DNA from: Kurthia sibirica
GTDB lineage: Bacteria > Bacillota > Bacilli > Bacillales_A > Planococcaceae
NCBI RefSeq assembly: GCF_003143975.1
Contig: NZ_QFVR01000012.1
Location: forward strand, 37,016 to 101,015
Direction of reading: 5' to 3'
DNA: 64,000 nt
Below are positions 25,494 to 33,833 of this stretch, one piece after another; position 1 is the first letter of the stretch, and every line of letters starts with the position of its first letter. The notes under the pieces are model-generated. The model searched no databases and had not been told where the DNA came from. It saw only the letters and a program-made list of their open reading frames with translations. The position numbers and the translations under genes were made by a program.

Positions 25494-25815
25494 AGTGTCT
25501 TGGTGCAAATAAAATAATCACAACACCAATTATACAAACACCTGCACCAATAAAATCATAAAGATCTGGCATTTTTCGGTCGATGCCCCATCCCCATAAT
25601 ACCGACATCACGATGAATACCCCACCATATGCTGCATATACACGACCAAATGTCGGAAATGATTGATAGGTCGCAATAATTCCATATGCAATGAGTAAAA
25701 TCCCTCCAAAGACGCCAAGAGACAGGCCTTTCCCTTCTCTTAACCATTGCCAAATTAAATAGCCACCACCAATTTCAGCTAAACCAGCAATAATGAATAA
25801 TAACATAGCTTGCAT
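25492..25815 (-). CDS. YnfA/UPF0060 family membrane protein
   Basis: A 107-residue protein with four membrane segments and the family phrases [20 protein letters not shown] and [20 protein letters not shown]. These match the YnfA family of small multidrug-resistance-like membrane proteins. The function in Firmicutes is not established; some homologues act as small efflux dimers. It ends a small minus-strand group, 29 bp downstream of an acetyltransferase gene. Confidence 0.9.
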   Translation of the reverse strand: MQAMLLFIIAGLAEIGGGYLIWQWLREGKGLSLGVFGGILLIAYGIIATYQSFPTFGRVYAAYGGVFIVMSVLWGWGIDRKMPDLYDFIGAGVCIIGVVIILFAPRH

Positions 25816-25844
25816 CTAGTCATAATCACTTCTTTCAGTTATTT

Positions 25845-26327
25845 TTAAAGAGTTAAACACATACGAGTTGTCTTTAACACATGAGTATGAAATAGTTCAT
25901 CGTACTCGTCAATCATCATAAATTTTTTTGCTTTATAAAAATTTATTGCACTCTCATTATCTGTTTCTACACTAATATATATTTTTTGTGGTTGAAGATT
26001 TTTTATGCCATATTCTAACAACTGTGTACCTGCCCCACTATTTTGTTCAGACGGCAAAATATAAATAGCTGATAACTCCAATGCACCATTGGCTTTAGGT
26101 TGTGAAAAATTTGCAAAACCGATGACTTCCTCTACTGTTTCTACGACATAGAATGGTGTTGATTCTACTCTTTTTTCGAGAACATCTTTGCTATAAGCCA
26201 TCGCTAAAAAGTCATCTTGTACTTGTATGGGTATTATATTTTCATATGCAGAATGCCAGCTTTCAATCGCAATCTTACGCACGATCGATATATCATCTTT
26301 TGTCATAATTCTGACTGTTGTTGTCAT
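25845..26327 (-). CDS. GNAT family N-acetyltransferase
   Basis: A 160-residue GNAT protein: the N-terminal half has IAIESWHSAYENIIP, and the acetyl-CoA site is in IYILPSEQNSGAGTQLLEYG (Q/R-x-x-G-x-G/A), though the usual first Arg is Asn. Strand IYISVETDNESAINFYKAKKF carries motif B. The target is unknown. Co-directional with and probably co-transcribed with the YnfA-type gene. Confidence 0.85.
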   Translation of the reverse strand: MTTTVRIMTKDDISIVRKIAIESWHSAYENIIPIQVQDDFLAMAYSKDVLEKRVESTPFYVVETVEEVIGFANFSQPKANGALELSAIYILPSEQNSGAGTQLLEYGIKNLQPQKIYISVETDNESAINFYKAKKFMMIDEYDELFHTHVLKTTRMCLTL

Positions 26328-26437
26328 TTTTACACCCCGTTTTTAAATAATAACATTTATGGTAATCATATTTAATTTTAACAAATAAAAGGATTACATT
26401 ACAATAACAAAATTCTTTTTTTCTAAACAATTGTTTG

Positions 26438-27187
26438 TCACCTATTATTTTTCCATTGCAAACTATTTAAAAATTGTAAAATATCTTCATTAACTGCATC
26501 CTGATCTGCGCTCATTGTCAGAAGATGACCTGCCTCTTTATAATGACGTAGTATCGTTCGTTGTGATGAACTATTATTGATGATATAGTGTGCACTTTCC
26601 TTATAAAGAATATCATCTTGCTCACCATACATCGTTAGAATTGGTATATTAATTTCTGCTAAATTTGCTAACTGTTCATCGATAAATCTTGTAAATTGCG
26701 GAATGATTTCCATTTTAGCAGCCTTTAAATCCATAAGTGCTTGCTGCCTTTCTAACGGTGTTTTGTCCTCATATTGCATATGATTTTTCGCATAATGAAC
26801 GACACGCTTACGTAATATTACTTCATCCCGCGCTAACGGAATAGACATTGTAACCAGACCAACTGGTGAAAGTTCATAGGCTGTTTTCAATGCTAAAATA
26901 GCACCTAGAGAAATTCCTACAACGGCAATTTCTTCAAATCCTTCATCCTCTAAATGTTCATATGCAGCTTGCACATCTGCCCACCACTGCGCTGGTCCAT
27001 ATCGTAGTAATTCTTCTGCTGCTTGACCATGACCACTATACATAGGTGCATAGACACTATAACTGTTTTTTGCTAAAAATTTCCCCAGTTTACGTAGATC
27101 AATCGTTGAACCTGTAAATGAATGTAATAATAAGACCGCTTTTTTTCCTGCTGTAATTTGAAATGGTCTCGGTGCTAAAAATTTCAT
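26438..27187 (-). CDS. Alpha/beta hydrolase, Est30-like carboxylesterase
   Basis: A 249-residue serine hydrolase. The oxyanion motif is LLHSFTGST near residue 21, the nucleophile elbow GISLG places Ser near residue 93, the acid is in YGEQDDIL and the His in EAGHLLT. Length and the pattern of motifs match Geobacillus Est30-type carboxylesterases, which hydrolyse short-chain esters or monoacylglycerols. The ATG at 27187 follows GGAGGTT. Monocistronic. Confidence 0.85.
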   Translation of the reverse strand: MKFLAPRPFQITAGKKAVLLLHSFTGSTIDLRKLGKFLAKNSYSVYAPMYSGHGQAAEELLRYGPAQWWADVQAAYEHLEDEGFEEIAVVGISLGAILALKTAYELSPVGLVTMSIPLARDEVILRKRVVHYAKNHMQYEDKTPLERQQALMDLKAAKMEIIPQFTRFIDEQLANLAEINIPILTMYGEQDDILYKESAHYIINNSSSQRTILRHYKEAGHLLTMSADQDAVNEDILQFLNSLQWKNNR

Positions 27188-27429
27188 CAAGTTTAACCTC
27201 CGCTTGTTTTATATAAATAGTATAGCTATATGATGCTCTTTACGATATGATAAAACTTATCGCTCCTATGATCTAGAGAAAAAAATTTTCTACTATAAAC
27301 CTTGTTATACCAGTTTATATAGTCTTTTTTCAAAAAAAACAATCATTTGTCGAGTTTAAAAGTTTGCAAATAATACGTTTTTTTTATAGACTAAGTTTCG
27401 TCAGTTTTTTAGAAAAGAGGGTGAATATT

Positions 27430-27708
27430 GTGGATGACTCGTTGCATTTCTTTGTCATTTCTACATCTGCAGGATATTTTGCTCCACAAGGTTTTGTTGA
27501 GAACATAGACGAAGCAACTGCTTATATATGTGAAAACCGAGCAAAAAACGCAGCATTAACTATAGAAGGTACCGTGCTATTACAGACGATATCATTTGAA
27601 GAATTAGAACAACAGCAAGCCCAGTTCCCATTAGAATTTTCATCATTATATTCTGCGGAAGAACAAGCTGCTATTCATGATGTCTGTAGCCAACTACAGA
27701 TTGTCTAG
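27430..27708 (+). CDS. Hypothetical protein
   Basis: A 92-residue acidic protein starting from GTG at 27430, which follows AGAGGGTG; another GTG three codons upstream is possible. It begins DDSLHFFVISTSAGYFAPQG and ends in two glutamate- and glutamine-rich helices. No membrane segment and no recognised family. A strong terminator follows, so it is its own unit. Confidence 0.55.
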   Translation: MDDSLHFFVISTSAGYFAPQGFVENIDEATAYICENRAKNAALTIEGTVLLQTISFEELEQQQAQFPLEFSSLYSAEEQAAIHDVCSQLQIV

Positions 27709-27749
27709 GTCTCAGGTCTGAGGTAAAACTACAGACCGAGACCTTTTTT
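27707..27749 (+). terminator. Terminator after the 92-residue gene
   Basis: AGGTCTCAGGTCTG (27707-27720) pairs with CAGACCGAGACCT (27732-27744) with one bulged base, then T6. Confidence 0.9.
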
Positions 27750-27801
27750 CTTTCATTCTTTTTTCGATATGATGATTCTATCAAGAAAGGATGTCAGTAA
27801 A

Positions 27802-28152
27802 TTGAAACGTCTATTCAAATTTTTATTCATGTCTAGCTGTGTCATAGCCGTTATTTTTGGCAGTACATATGTAATTTTTGGAGATCGCTATCTACCATGG
27901 GTCAAAAAAGAAATCGTCTATATAGGCATCCATGCCGACGATGGGATTCAACAGGCTACTACGAATCACTACTATTACGAAACAAACGGGGTCACACCAC
28001 AAGGAAAAAAGCGTTTAGTGACGTTCAAGAGTCCACAAAAAATGACGAAGGACGTCTATTTGAAACTCGTTTTAAAGGGCAATTATATCGTATCCTCGGT
28101 CGTGGTGGAACAAAGGGCTATGCCGAATAAGGTCTTCAATCGCTTACAGTAA
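27802..28152 (+). CDS. YxeA family (DUF1093) exported protein
   Basis: A 116-residue protein with an N-terminal membrane or signal segment (FKFLFMSSCVIAVIFGSTYVIFG) and a compact beta domain. The order HYYYETNGVTPQGKKRLVTF, then MTKDVYLKLVLKG, then VVVEQRAMPNKVFNRL, is that of the YxeA/DUF1093 family of small secreted proteins. I chose the TTG at 27802 (MKRLFKF) after AAAGGA; an ATG 11 codons upstream lacks a site. Function unknown. Confidence 0.7.
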   Translation: MKRLFKFLFMSSCVIAVIFGSTYVIFGDRYLPWVKKEIVYIGIHADDGIQQATTNHYYYETNGVTPQGKKRLVTFKSPQKMTKDVYLKLVLKGNYIVSSVVVEQRAMPNKVFNRLQ

Positions 28153-28187
28153 AAAGCTGGAAATCAACAGGGATTTCCAGCTTTTAT
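28151..28187. terminator. Bidirectional terminator
   Basis: AAAAGCTGGAAATC (to 28165) pairs with GATTTCCAGCTTTT (28172-28185). It lies between the convergent YxeA-type gene and the gene ending at 28187 and has A/T tails on both sides. Confidence 0.88.
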
Positions 28188-28813
28188 TATTTAAATGTTA
28201 ATAATGTAATATGATTATTTTCATTAACTGTCAGTTCAAGTTTTTGGCTAGCATGACTCAAACAACGAAAAGCAATGGAATTTTTGCGTTTATCATTTAA
28301 CAAGGTGTTCATAACAATACTCGTCGTATTAAATTGACGTAATTGAGACAATAAACGTTCAAATTCTTCATCATAATAATTTTCTAATAGTTCTGATTTC
28401 ACCTCAAAAACACCCCGTTGTGGAAACCAAGAGCGATCTATTTCACGTGATTTTCTACCAAATAAATCTTCAATTATTGGATTCAATGGTCTGCTCAGTA
28501 TTTCTGTGATGGATGAGGGGCGCACATATTGTAACATTAACTCAAACGGCTGATCTTCATGATGAAAAATCCTCACTTCTTTGAAATGTAATAATAATTC
28601 TTCAATCAGTGCAGAGGATGGATTGTCTTGAATTGATAAATGTAAAACCGTACTTTGCTCACTATCGAATGCTGCCAAACAATAAAACTGGGTTAATACC
28701 GAATATTTTCGTTTTACATCTAGTGGTAACTTGAGTTTTTTCGCTCTAAATTCTTCAATTTCTAAGTTTGCTTCGAGAGGAAATAATTGCTGCCTTTCCA
28801 ACCAATCATACAT
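28187..28813 (-). CDS. Hypothetical protein
   Basis: A 208-residue soluble, acidic protein without a signal or membrane segment (starts MYDWLERQQLFPLEANLEIE). Secondary structure appears mixed alpha/beta. No motif recognised. A good site (GGAGTG) precedes the ATG. It lies alone between a terminator and a long inverted-repeat element. Confidence 0.6.
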   Translation of the reverse strand: MYDWLERQQLFPLEANLEIEEFRAKKLKLPLDVKRKYSVLTQFYCLAAFDSEQSTVLHLSIQDNPSSALIEELLLHFKEVRIFHHEDQPFELMLQYVRPSSITEILSRPLNPIIEDLFGRKSREIDRSWFPQRGVFEVKSELLENYYDEEFERLLSQLRQFNTTSIVMNTLLNDKRKNSIAFRCLSHASQKLELTVNENNHITLLTFK

Positions 28814-28903
28814 TCACTTCACTCCATTCTTTCTGACAAATAACATGATGTATCTATTCCCTAAACTAGATATTATTAACATCTTATTACAGAAAATAAA
28901 AAA

Positions 28904-29019
28904 TTGTCTCCGCAATAAATCAAGCGTTTTCCAACAAATTGGCGCGATAAGAAATCATTCAACTAAGTAGATTTCTATCTTGTTATTTGTTATAGAACGC
29001 TTGATTTATAGTGAGACAA
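28904..29019. repeat. Long inverted-repeat element downstream of the aldolase-type gene
   Basis: The 24-base end TTGTCTCCGCAATAAATCAA plus GCGT pairs with 28996-29019 with only a few mismatches. Inside is a second stem AGAAATC/GATTTCT. The element lies just past the stop of the minus-strand gene at 29033 and may be a terminator or a small non-autonomous mobile element. No gene is present in 28814-29032. Confidence 0.7.
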
Positions 29020-29032
29020 CTACTTGAAGGTC

Positions 29033-29989
29033 TTATTTAATGTCTAGATGTGATTCGACGCTCGTTAATTTGTTGTAAAAACCCAAAAAATTATCTTTAT
29101 CCTCTGTTTTACGCATGGCAATTGCACTGCGCGGGTGTTCATTGAACAGCCCAGTTAGTGCGTAGGCTGTATTGTAACCCCATTCTACTTCTTTACGTAG
29201 AGGTACGAAACGTTCATCAATGAGTTTTAAGATAGGTTTCATATCATATTTTGATGCTGTTAAGTGGCCGAGTATTAACTCTGTTTGACAGTTTCCTGCA
29301 CCACGCCCCATACCAAAGACAGAGGTATCTAAATATTCAATACCTAGCTCAATTCCATGTAAGGTATTTGAAAATGCCATCTGCAAATTATTATGTGTAT
29401 GAATACCTAATTTTTTAGATGGTGCATGCTCTTTAAATAATGATGTTAAATGTTCGATATCACGGTTGAACAAGCTACCAAACGAATCAACGATGTATGC
29501 GATATCCGCAGGACTTTCATTGATTTTTTGCAATGCATCGATCAAATGTGAATTAATAGAGTTTGATACGGCCATAATATTGATAGCCGTTTTATAGCCA
29601 AGTTCGTTGAAGCTCGTAACTAAATCAATCGCTTTGTCGACATCTTTTAAATAGCAAGCTACGCGAATCATTGAAAAAGGACTATCATCACTATGAAGGA
29701 AATCTGTAGGATCGACGCGACCGATATCTACGATTGCTGATAATTTAGTTCCTTTGATTTCTGGGATAACTTCTTTGATGAAGTCATCCTCACAAAAGCG
29801 CCATGGACCACAATTTTCAGCGTCGACTAGCTTCGGTGAGTTCTTATAGCCGATTTCCATATAGTCGACGCCAGCAGCGTTTAGTGCCTCATAAGTATCA
29901 CGTACGAAATCAACGCTAAAATCCCAATTATTTACTAATCCACCGTCTCTAATCGTACAGTCTACTATTTTTACATTTTTTGATTTCAT
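29033..29989 (-). CDS. Aldolase-type (DRE-TIM metallolyase) catalytic domain protein
   Basis: A 318-residue TIM-barrel enzyme. The motif DCTIRDGG at residues 10-17 is the metal and substrate site of the DRE-TIM family (HMG-CoA lyase, isopropylmalate synthase, 4-hydroxy-2-oxovalerate aldolase). The metal-binding pair appears as GIHTHNN near residue 197, and VFGMGRGAGNCQTE is the active-site loop. It lacks the C-terminal domains of IPM synthase, so it is closest to stand-alone 4-hydroxy-2-oxovalerate-aldolase-like proteins of unknown substrate. Monocistronic, with GGAGAG before the ATG. Confidence 0.82.
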   Translation of the reverse strand: MKSKNVKIVDCTIRDGGLVNNWDFSVDFVRDTYEALNAAGVDYMEIGYKNSPKLVDAENCGPWRFCEDDFIKEVIPEIKGTKLSAIVDIGRVDPTDFLHSDDSPFSMIRVACYLKDVDKAIDLVTSFNELGYKTAINIMAVSNSINSHLIDALQKINESPADIAYIVDSFGSLFNRDIEHLTSLFKEHAPSKKLGIHTHNNLQMAFSNTLHGIELGIEYLDTSVFGMGRGAGNCQTELILGHLTASKYDMKPILKLIDERFVPLRKEVEWGYNTAYALTGLFNEHPRSAIAMRKTEDKDNFLGFYNKLTSVESHLDIK

Positions 29990-30062
29990 TGTCGTCTCTC
30001 CTGTCCTTTTTTAAAATAACTATGATTATACCACAAAACTGAATTTTTTAAATATTTATTTT

Positions 30063-30095
30063 ATTAAAAAAACCGCTATGAAAATTCAGCGGTTT
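30063..30095 (-). terminator. Terminator overlapping a gene end
   Basis: AAACCGCT (30070-30077) pairs with AGCGGTTT (30088-30095), followed by seven T on the minus strand. The stop codon of the gene at 30086 is partly in the stem. Confidence 0.85.
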
Positions 30096-30718
30096 CTCGT
30101 CCAAACATTTAATGGTCCTAACGCTGTCCATCCACTATGCAGTGCATTGTTTAAACCTTCACCTGCATCAAAACCGACAACTGGAAAATCAGGGAAAAAA
30201 TTAGCCAATACTGCGGGGATTTCTTGGCGTACTAACTTGTCACCAAAAACCGCTGTAATGCCCATGACATCATGACTATGATAGGCTGCGAAACCACCAA
30301 AATCGTCTTTATAAAAAAACAGCGCATGTTGATCTTCTAAGATGGTTGGCAAAACAATACTTTGTAAAGCCGCTTTTTGCGACCAATTCTCTAGTCCTTC
30401 TTCATCATGAATCCACCGCCAGTCGCCACTATATGGCACAACGGAGGATGAAGTAATCCATTGCGCATGAAAAATAGTTGAAAAATCGGGTACGGAAAAC
30501 TGATTAAAACTATCAAATATTGTATTTGCCGTAGCGATTAAATCAGGTAAAGTTGCTTCTTTTACCAATGAAATAATATCTGGAAAATAACTTGGCATGG
30601 AGGTGTTGGCAAACCAAATCATGTCATCTTTTTGCGTGGGAATTCTATGTGTTTTACTGATTGCCTCACACCAATCTGAATAATTGATGATCGCATTCAT
30701 TAACAAATCACGTTCCAT
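30086..30718 (-). CDS. Hypothetical protein
   Basis: A 210-residue soluble protein rich in aromatic residues (IIHDEEGLENWSQ, DDFGGFAAYHSHDVMG, FFPDFPVVGFDAGEG). AGAGGTG six bases before the ATG supports the start. No family recognised; weak resemblance to SMI1/immunity-type folds is not enough for a call. It lies downstream of an atypical ABC pair (42-bp gap), so the three may share a transcript. Confidence 0.55.
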   Translation of the reverse strand: MERDLLMNAIINYSDWCEAISKTHRIPTQKDDMIWFANTSMPSYFPDIISLVKEATLPDLIATANTIFDSFNQFSVPDFSTIFHAQWITSSSVVPYSGDWRWIHDEEGLENWSQKAALQSIVLPTILEDQHALFFYKDDFGGFAAYHSHDVMGITAVFGDKLVRQEIPAVLANFFPDFPVVGFDAGEGLNNALHSGWTALGPLNVWTRNR

Positions 30719-30760
30719 ATCATCACCTCTTTAACTATTACTACCCAAAAAAAGTTAGCT

Positions 30761-31414
30761 TTAGTTAGCTTCAGCGTTTTTTTCAATAAAATCAATTGTA
30801 TAGTGACGATCACATTGTGTCATCAGATGTTCATCAGACAAGCCTATAATAATAGTGACTCCATCATTTTTCAACAGACGTAAAAAGCGTATAATCGAGG
30901 TGATTTCTTCATCATTAAGCCCTTTAAAAGGCTCGTCTAAAACAAGAATGGCCGGTGAATTTAATAAGGCTCGTAAAATAACCATATACCTTTGTTGTGC
31001 ATACGTAAGGGTAGATGCCTTGTTAGCCAATAATGACTGTACGCCAAATAATCTGCACTGCTGCTCTAAACGTTGATGTTTTGTCGCATCCATACGACTT
31101 GCAGATGATTGAAAATAATAGGGCATTTCAATATTTTGTATAAAAGTCATACTTGGCAACAAATACATTTCATATGGTACATAACCAATTTTTTCTTGTC
31201 TCATTGCCGATAAATCATCTAAATCCTTCGTTTCATTACGATGGTAGTCCAGATGATAGGTGCCAGACTCTATCTCCCTTAATCCAACAATAATTTCTAA
31301 TAATACTTTTTTATGCTCGCCAGAAATAGCTAAAAACTCACCTTTTTCAACGACCAATGTTACTTTATTTTTATATGGTGTTACCTGAACATTATTTAAA
31401 TTGATTTTTGTCAT
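30761..31414 (-). CDS. Degenerate ABC ATPase-like protein
   Basis: A 217-residue protein with an ABC ATPase scaffold but broken catalytic motifs. The P-loop is ISGEHKKVLLEIIVGL, where about three residues and the essential GK(S/T) are missing. The signature LSGGQ is replaced by LTYAQQR, the Q-loop is GYVPYEM and the switch His region reads GLSDEH. Only Walker B (AILVLDEPFKGL) is intact. The frame is otherwise full length, and it overlaps the permease gene stop by 4 bp (ATGA), with GAGGTGGTGG as ribosome site. It therefore seems expressed and maintained but unlikely to hydrolyse ATP in the normal way. Confidence 0.8.
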   Translation of the reverse strand: MTKINLNNVQVTPYKNKVTLVVEKGEFLAISGEHKKVLLEIIVGLREIESGTYHLDYHRNETKDLDDLSAMRQEKIGYVPYEMYLLPSMTFIQNIEMPYYFQSSASRMDATKHQRLEQQCRLFGVQSLLANKASTLTYAQQRYMVILRALLNSPAILVLDEPFKGLNDEEITSIIRFLRLLKNDGVTIIIGLSDEHLMTQCDRHYTIDFIEKNAEAN

Positions 31415-32598
31415 CGGCCCACCACCTCTTGTATAGTCGTTCTATTTTTTAAGATAATCATCAATAACAGCACTAGAACGAGGCTACCAAATACGTAAAA
31501 CACCAGCTGTAGGATTGCCATTTGTGACACGATAAAGAATGGTATAAGTGGTATTAACCAACCAAGTGTAATCATGATTAGCCATTCGATACGCACATAT
31601 TTAAATAGTTCACGTTTCCTCATTCCCGAAAGGACGAGTATCGTAAAAATGGTTTGTTGTCGTTTATTACGCAGTGGTTGTAAGACGAATAAAGCAATGG
31701 CACTACCTATTGATATCGCGAGAAATAGTCCCCAAATAAATGTTGAATTTGCCTTCACAATACTATTAAAAATATTAACCACATTTCCACCTGCTCCAAC
31801 AATTGCAACCGACCAAAAGTTCGCTTTTGTTGAAATCTCTGTCATAACATCCCGAATACCAATTTTCGAAGCTGTTGATAATAACATAGAGTTAGCTGAA
31901 TTCATAAGCGATGCATGAGCGAATGTATCCGTTTCAGCAGGTGTTTGTGCATAATGTTGTGTAGGGAATAAGACGGCATGACTCAAACCTTGCTGTGCTA
32001 GTTCAGCCGTTACGATTGTTTGACTTGAAGCTAAAAACCCAATGATTTTCGCTTTCACCTTCGTATCGAATACCTCGATTGTTAAAGATTGACCTACATC
32101 ATATAAATTAAAAAAGCTACTACCTAAAACCACTGGCAATGGTTGATCTGGTGAATAATCTTGAAATTCCTTCGCCGTAAAAAATCGACCAGAATCTAAT
32201 TCAAACGAATTTAATTTTTGGGCATATTCATTAACTTGTATGCCAAGCACAGGGGAAGCTCCTGCCTTTTCTTTTTTCTTCAGTGGTGTAAAATCTTCTC
32301 CCCCAGAAAACTGACTAATGTACATATCTACATTCTTGGCTACATACGGCGTAGCTTTATTGGAACTTTTCAGCTGCTCGTCAAAATTGTGTAATTGCTC
32401 GATTGTCGCATCGTTTTTTAAAACGGACAAACTATAGCGATTCATGCCATTAAATGATGTACCACCCTTCGCTTCATTCGTAGAATAAGTCGAATGTAAA
32501 ATGACTAAATAGAACGTCGAGAAAAATAATACTGCTACTAAAGCCAAAATAATGTTATACAAACGATTCTGCTGAAACAATATGAACAAAGCCTTCAC
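31411..32598 (-). CDS. FtsX-like ABC permease (partner of the degenerate ATPase)
   Basis: A 395-residue protein with an N-terminal membrane segment (about 12-35), a large extracytoplasmic domain (about 40-280) and three C-terminal membrane segments (FIWGLFLAISIGSAIALFVL, IEWLIMITLGWLIPLIPFFI, LQLVFYVFGSLVLVLLLMII). A MKREL-type loop, SGMRKRELFKY, sits where FtsX-family permeases contact the ATPase. The GTG at 32598 is preceded by AAAGGTGG; a GTG four codons upstream overlaps that site. Substrate unknown. Confidence 0.72.
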   Translation of the reverse strand: MKALFILFQQNRLYNIILALVAVLFFSTFYLVILHSTYSTNEAKGGTSFNGMNRYSLSVLKNDATIEQLHNFDEQLKSSNKATPYVAKNVDMYISQFSGGEDFTPLKKKEKAGASPVLGIQVNEYAQKLNSFELDSGRFFTAKEFQDYSPDQPLPVVLGSSFFNLYDVGQSLTIEVFDTKVKAKIIGFLASSQTIVTAELAQQGLSHAVLFPTQHYAQTPAETDTFAHASLMNSANSMLLSTASKIGIRDVMTEISTKANFWSVAIVGAGGNVVNIFNSIVKANSTFIWGLFLAISIGSAIALFVLQPLRNKRQQTIFTILVLSGMRKRELFKYVRIEWLIMITLGWLIPLIPFFIVSQMAILQLVFYVFGSLVLVLLLMIILKNRTTIQEVVGR

Positions 32599-32669
32599 TA
32601 TTTTTTCCACCTTTATGATTATTACCTTCTATATGCAAGTTTATACGTTAAGCGCACTTTGACGCAATG

Positions 32670-32704
32670 AAAAGAGTTGCCCTTTTGAGACAACTCTTTT
32701 TTCA
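32670..32704 (-). terminator. Terminator of the bile-acid-symporter gene
   Basis: AAAAGAGTTG pairs with CAACTCTTTT around an 11-base loop, with T-rich flanks on both strands. It lies 37 bp past the stop at 32741. Confidence 0.8.
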
Positions 32705-32740
32705 AGAATATAATGAGTAATTAATAGGACGCTGAAAGTA

Positions 32741-33697
32741 TTACATTGTTGCGACTTTTATTGATTTATTTTTTTGATATTTCTCAAAAATTCTATAAAA
32801 AATAGCAGCTAATACTTGCTGAAATAACATGCCAAATACGATGGGCATAGCTACTTTAGCTGGAAAATAAGTAGTGGCAATAACAACACCCACAGCAATA
32901 TTTCTCATACCCCCAGTAAAAAGAAAAGTGGCGATATCTGTTGTATTTTTCCATAAAAAGTGACCCATTAACAAAGCGAATGCATAACCTGAAAAAGCGA
33001 GACAAAACACAACGATTATGACGATAAATAACTCACCATTGACCGTTAATAAATACGGTGCGATGACACTACTATTAATCATAACGATGGCAAAAATACT
33101 CAGTTTTGAAAAAGGTGCTAATAATGGGCCCCAACGCTTTTGAATTTTCCCTTTTGACAACTCATTTAACAGGATTCCTAAAATAGATGGTACAACAATC
33201 ATCCATAATAAATCGAAAATAAGTGATGTCGTATCAAAATGAATCGACTGACCTGCAATTATTTTCAATAAAAACGGCATTATAAATGGTGCTAACAACG
33301 TGTCAATCAGTATAATTGACAAACATAGAGGTAAGTTACCTTTGCTAATATTCACCCAAATAACACTCGTAACACCTGTTGGTACCGCAACAGACAGCAT
33401 AAAACCAATTGTCAATAAATGATCATCAAAAATAACAACGGATAAAAAATATGCCCATATTGGCATCAGTATATGTAAAAAAGCAATGCTCATTAGGATT
33501 AATTTAGGATGTTTTCGGACACCTTTCACATCTCCGAATGTCATGTTTAGGCTACTAGCAAACGTCATAAAAGCAAAAATCAATGGTATTAGAAATAATA
33601 ATTGATGACCGATATCCTTCAATAATACACCTAATATAAGACTCAACGGTGTTAGAATCGGCATCCATTTTTGTAAAAATAAATTAAAAATCCGCAT
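32741..33697 (-). CDS. Bile acid:sodium symporter family protein
   Basis: A 318-residue protein with nine or ten membrane segments. Characteristic BASS-family features are the phrase FMTFASSLNMTFGDV early on, SVAVPTGVTSVIWV in the middle and LFTGGMRNIAVGVVIATTYFP near the end, corresponding to the crossing helices and the ion sites. It probably imports an organic acid with Na+. The ATG at 33697 is preceded by GAGGTC; an upstream GTG seven codons earlier overlaps that site. Monocistronic. Confidence 0.85.
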   Translation of the reverse strand: MRIFNLFLQKWMPILTPLSLILGVLLKDIGHQLLFLIPLIFAFMTFASSLNMTFGDVKGVRKHPKLILMSIAFLHILMPIWAYFLSVVIFDDHLLTIGFMLSVAVPTGVTSVIWVNISKGNLPLCLSIILIDTLLAPFIMPFLLKIIAGQSIHFDTTSLIFDLLWMIVVPSILGILLNELSKGKIQKRWGPLLAPFSKLSIFAIVMINSSVIAPYLLTVNGELFIVIIVVFCLAFSGYAFALLMGHFLWKNTTDIATFLFTGGMRNIAVGVVIATTYFPAKVAMPIVFGMLFQQVLAAIFYRIFEKYQKNKSIKVATM

Positions 33698-33833
33698 GAC
33701 ATACAGGACCTCTTTCACTGGTTTTGTCCTCTCATCCTATCAGATTATACAGTTTACTGGAATGGATTTTTACTCTGATCATGCAAATAAATATTGAAAA
33801 ATAAAGGTATCTCTCAAATATAATTAATTTACT

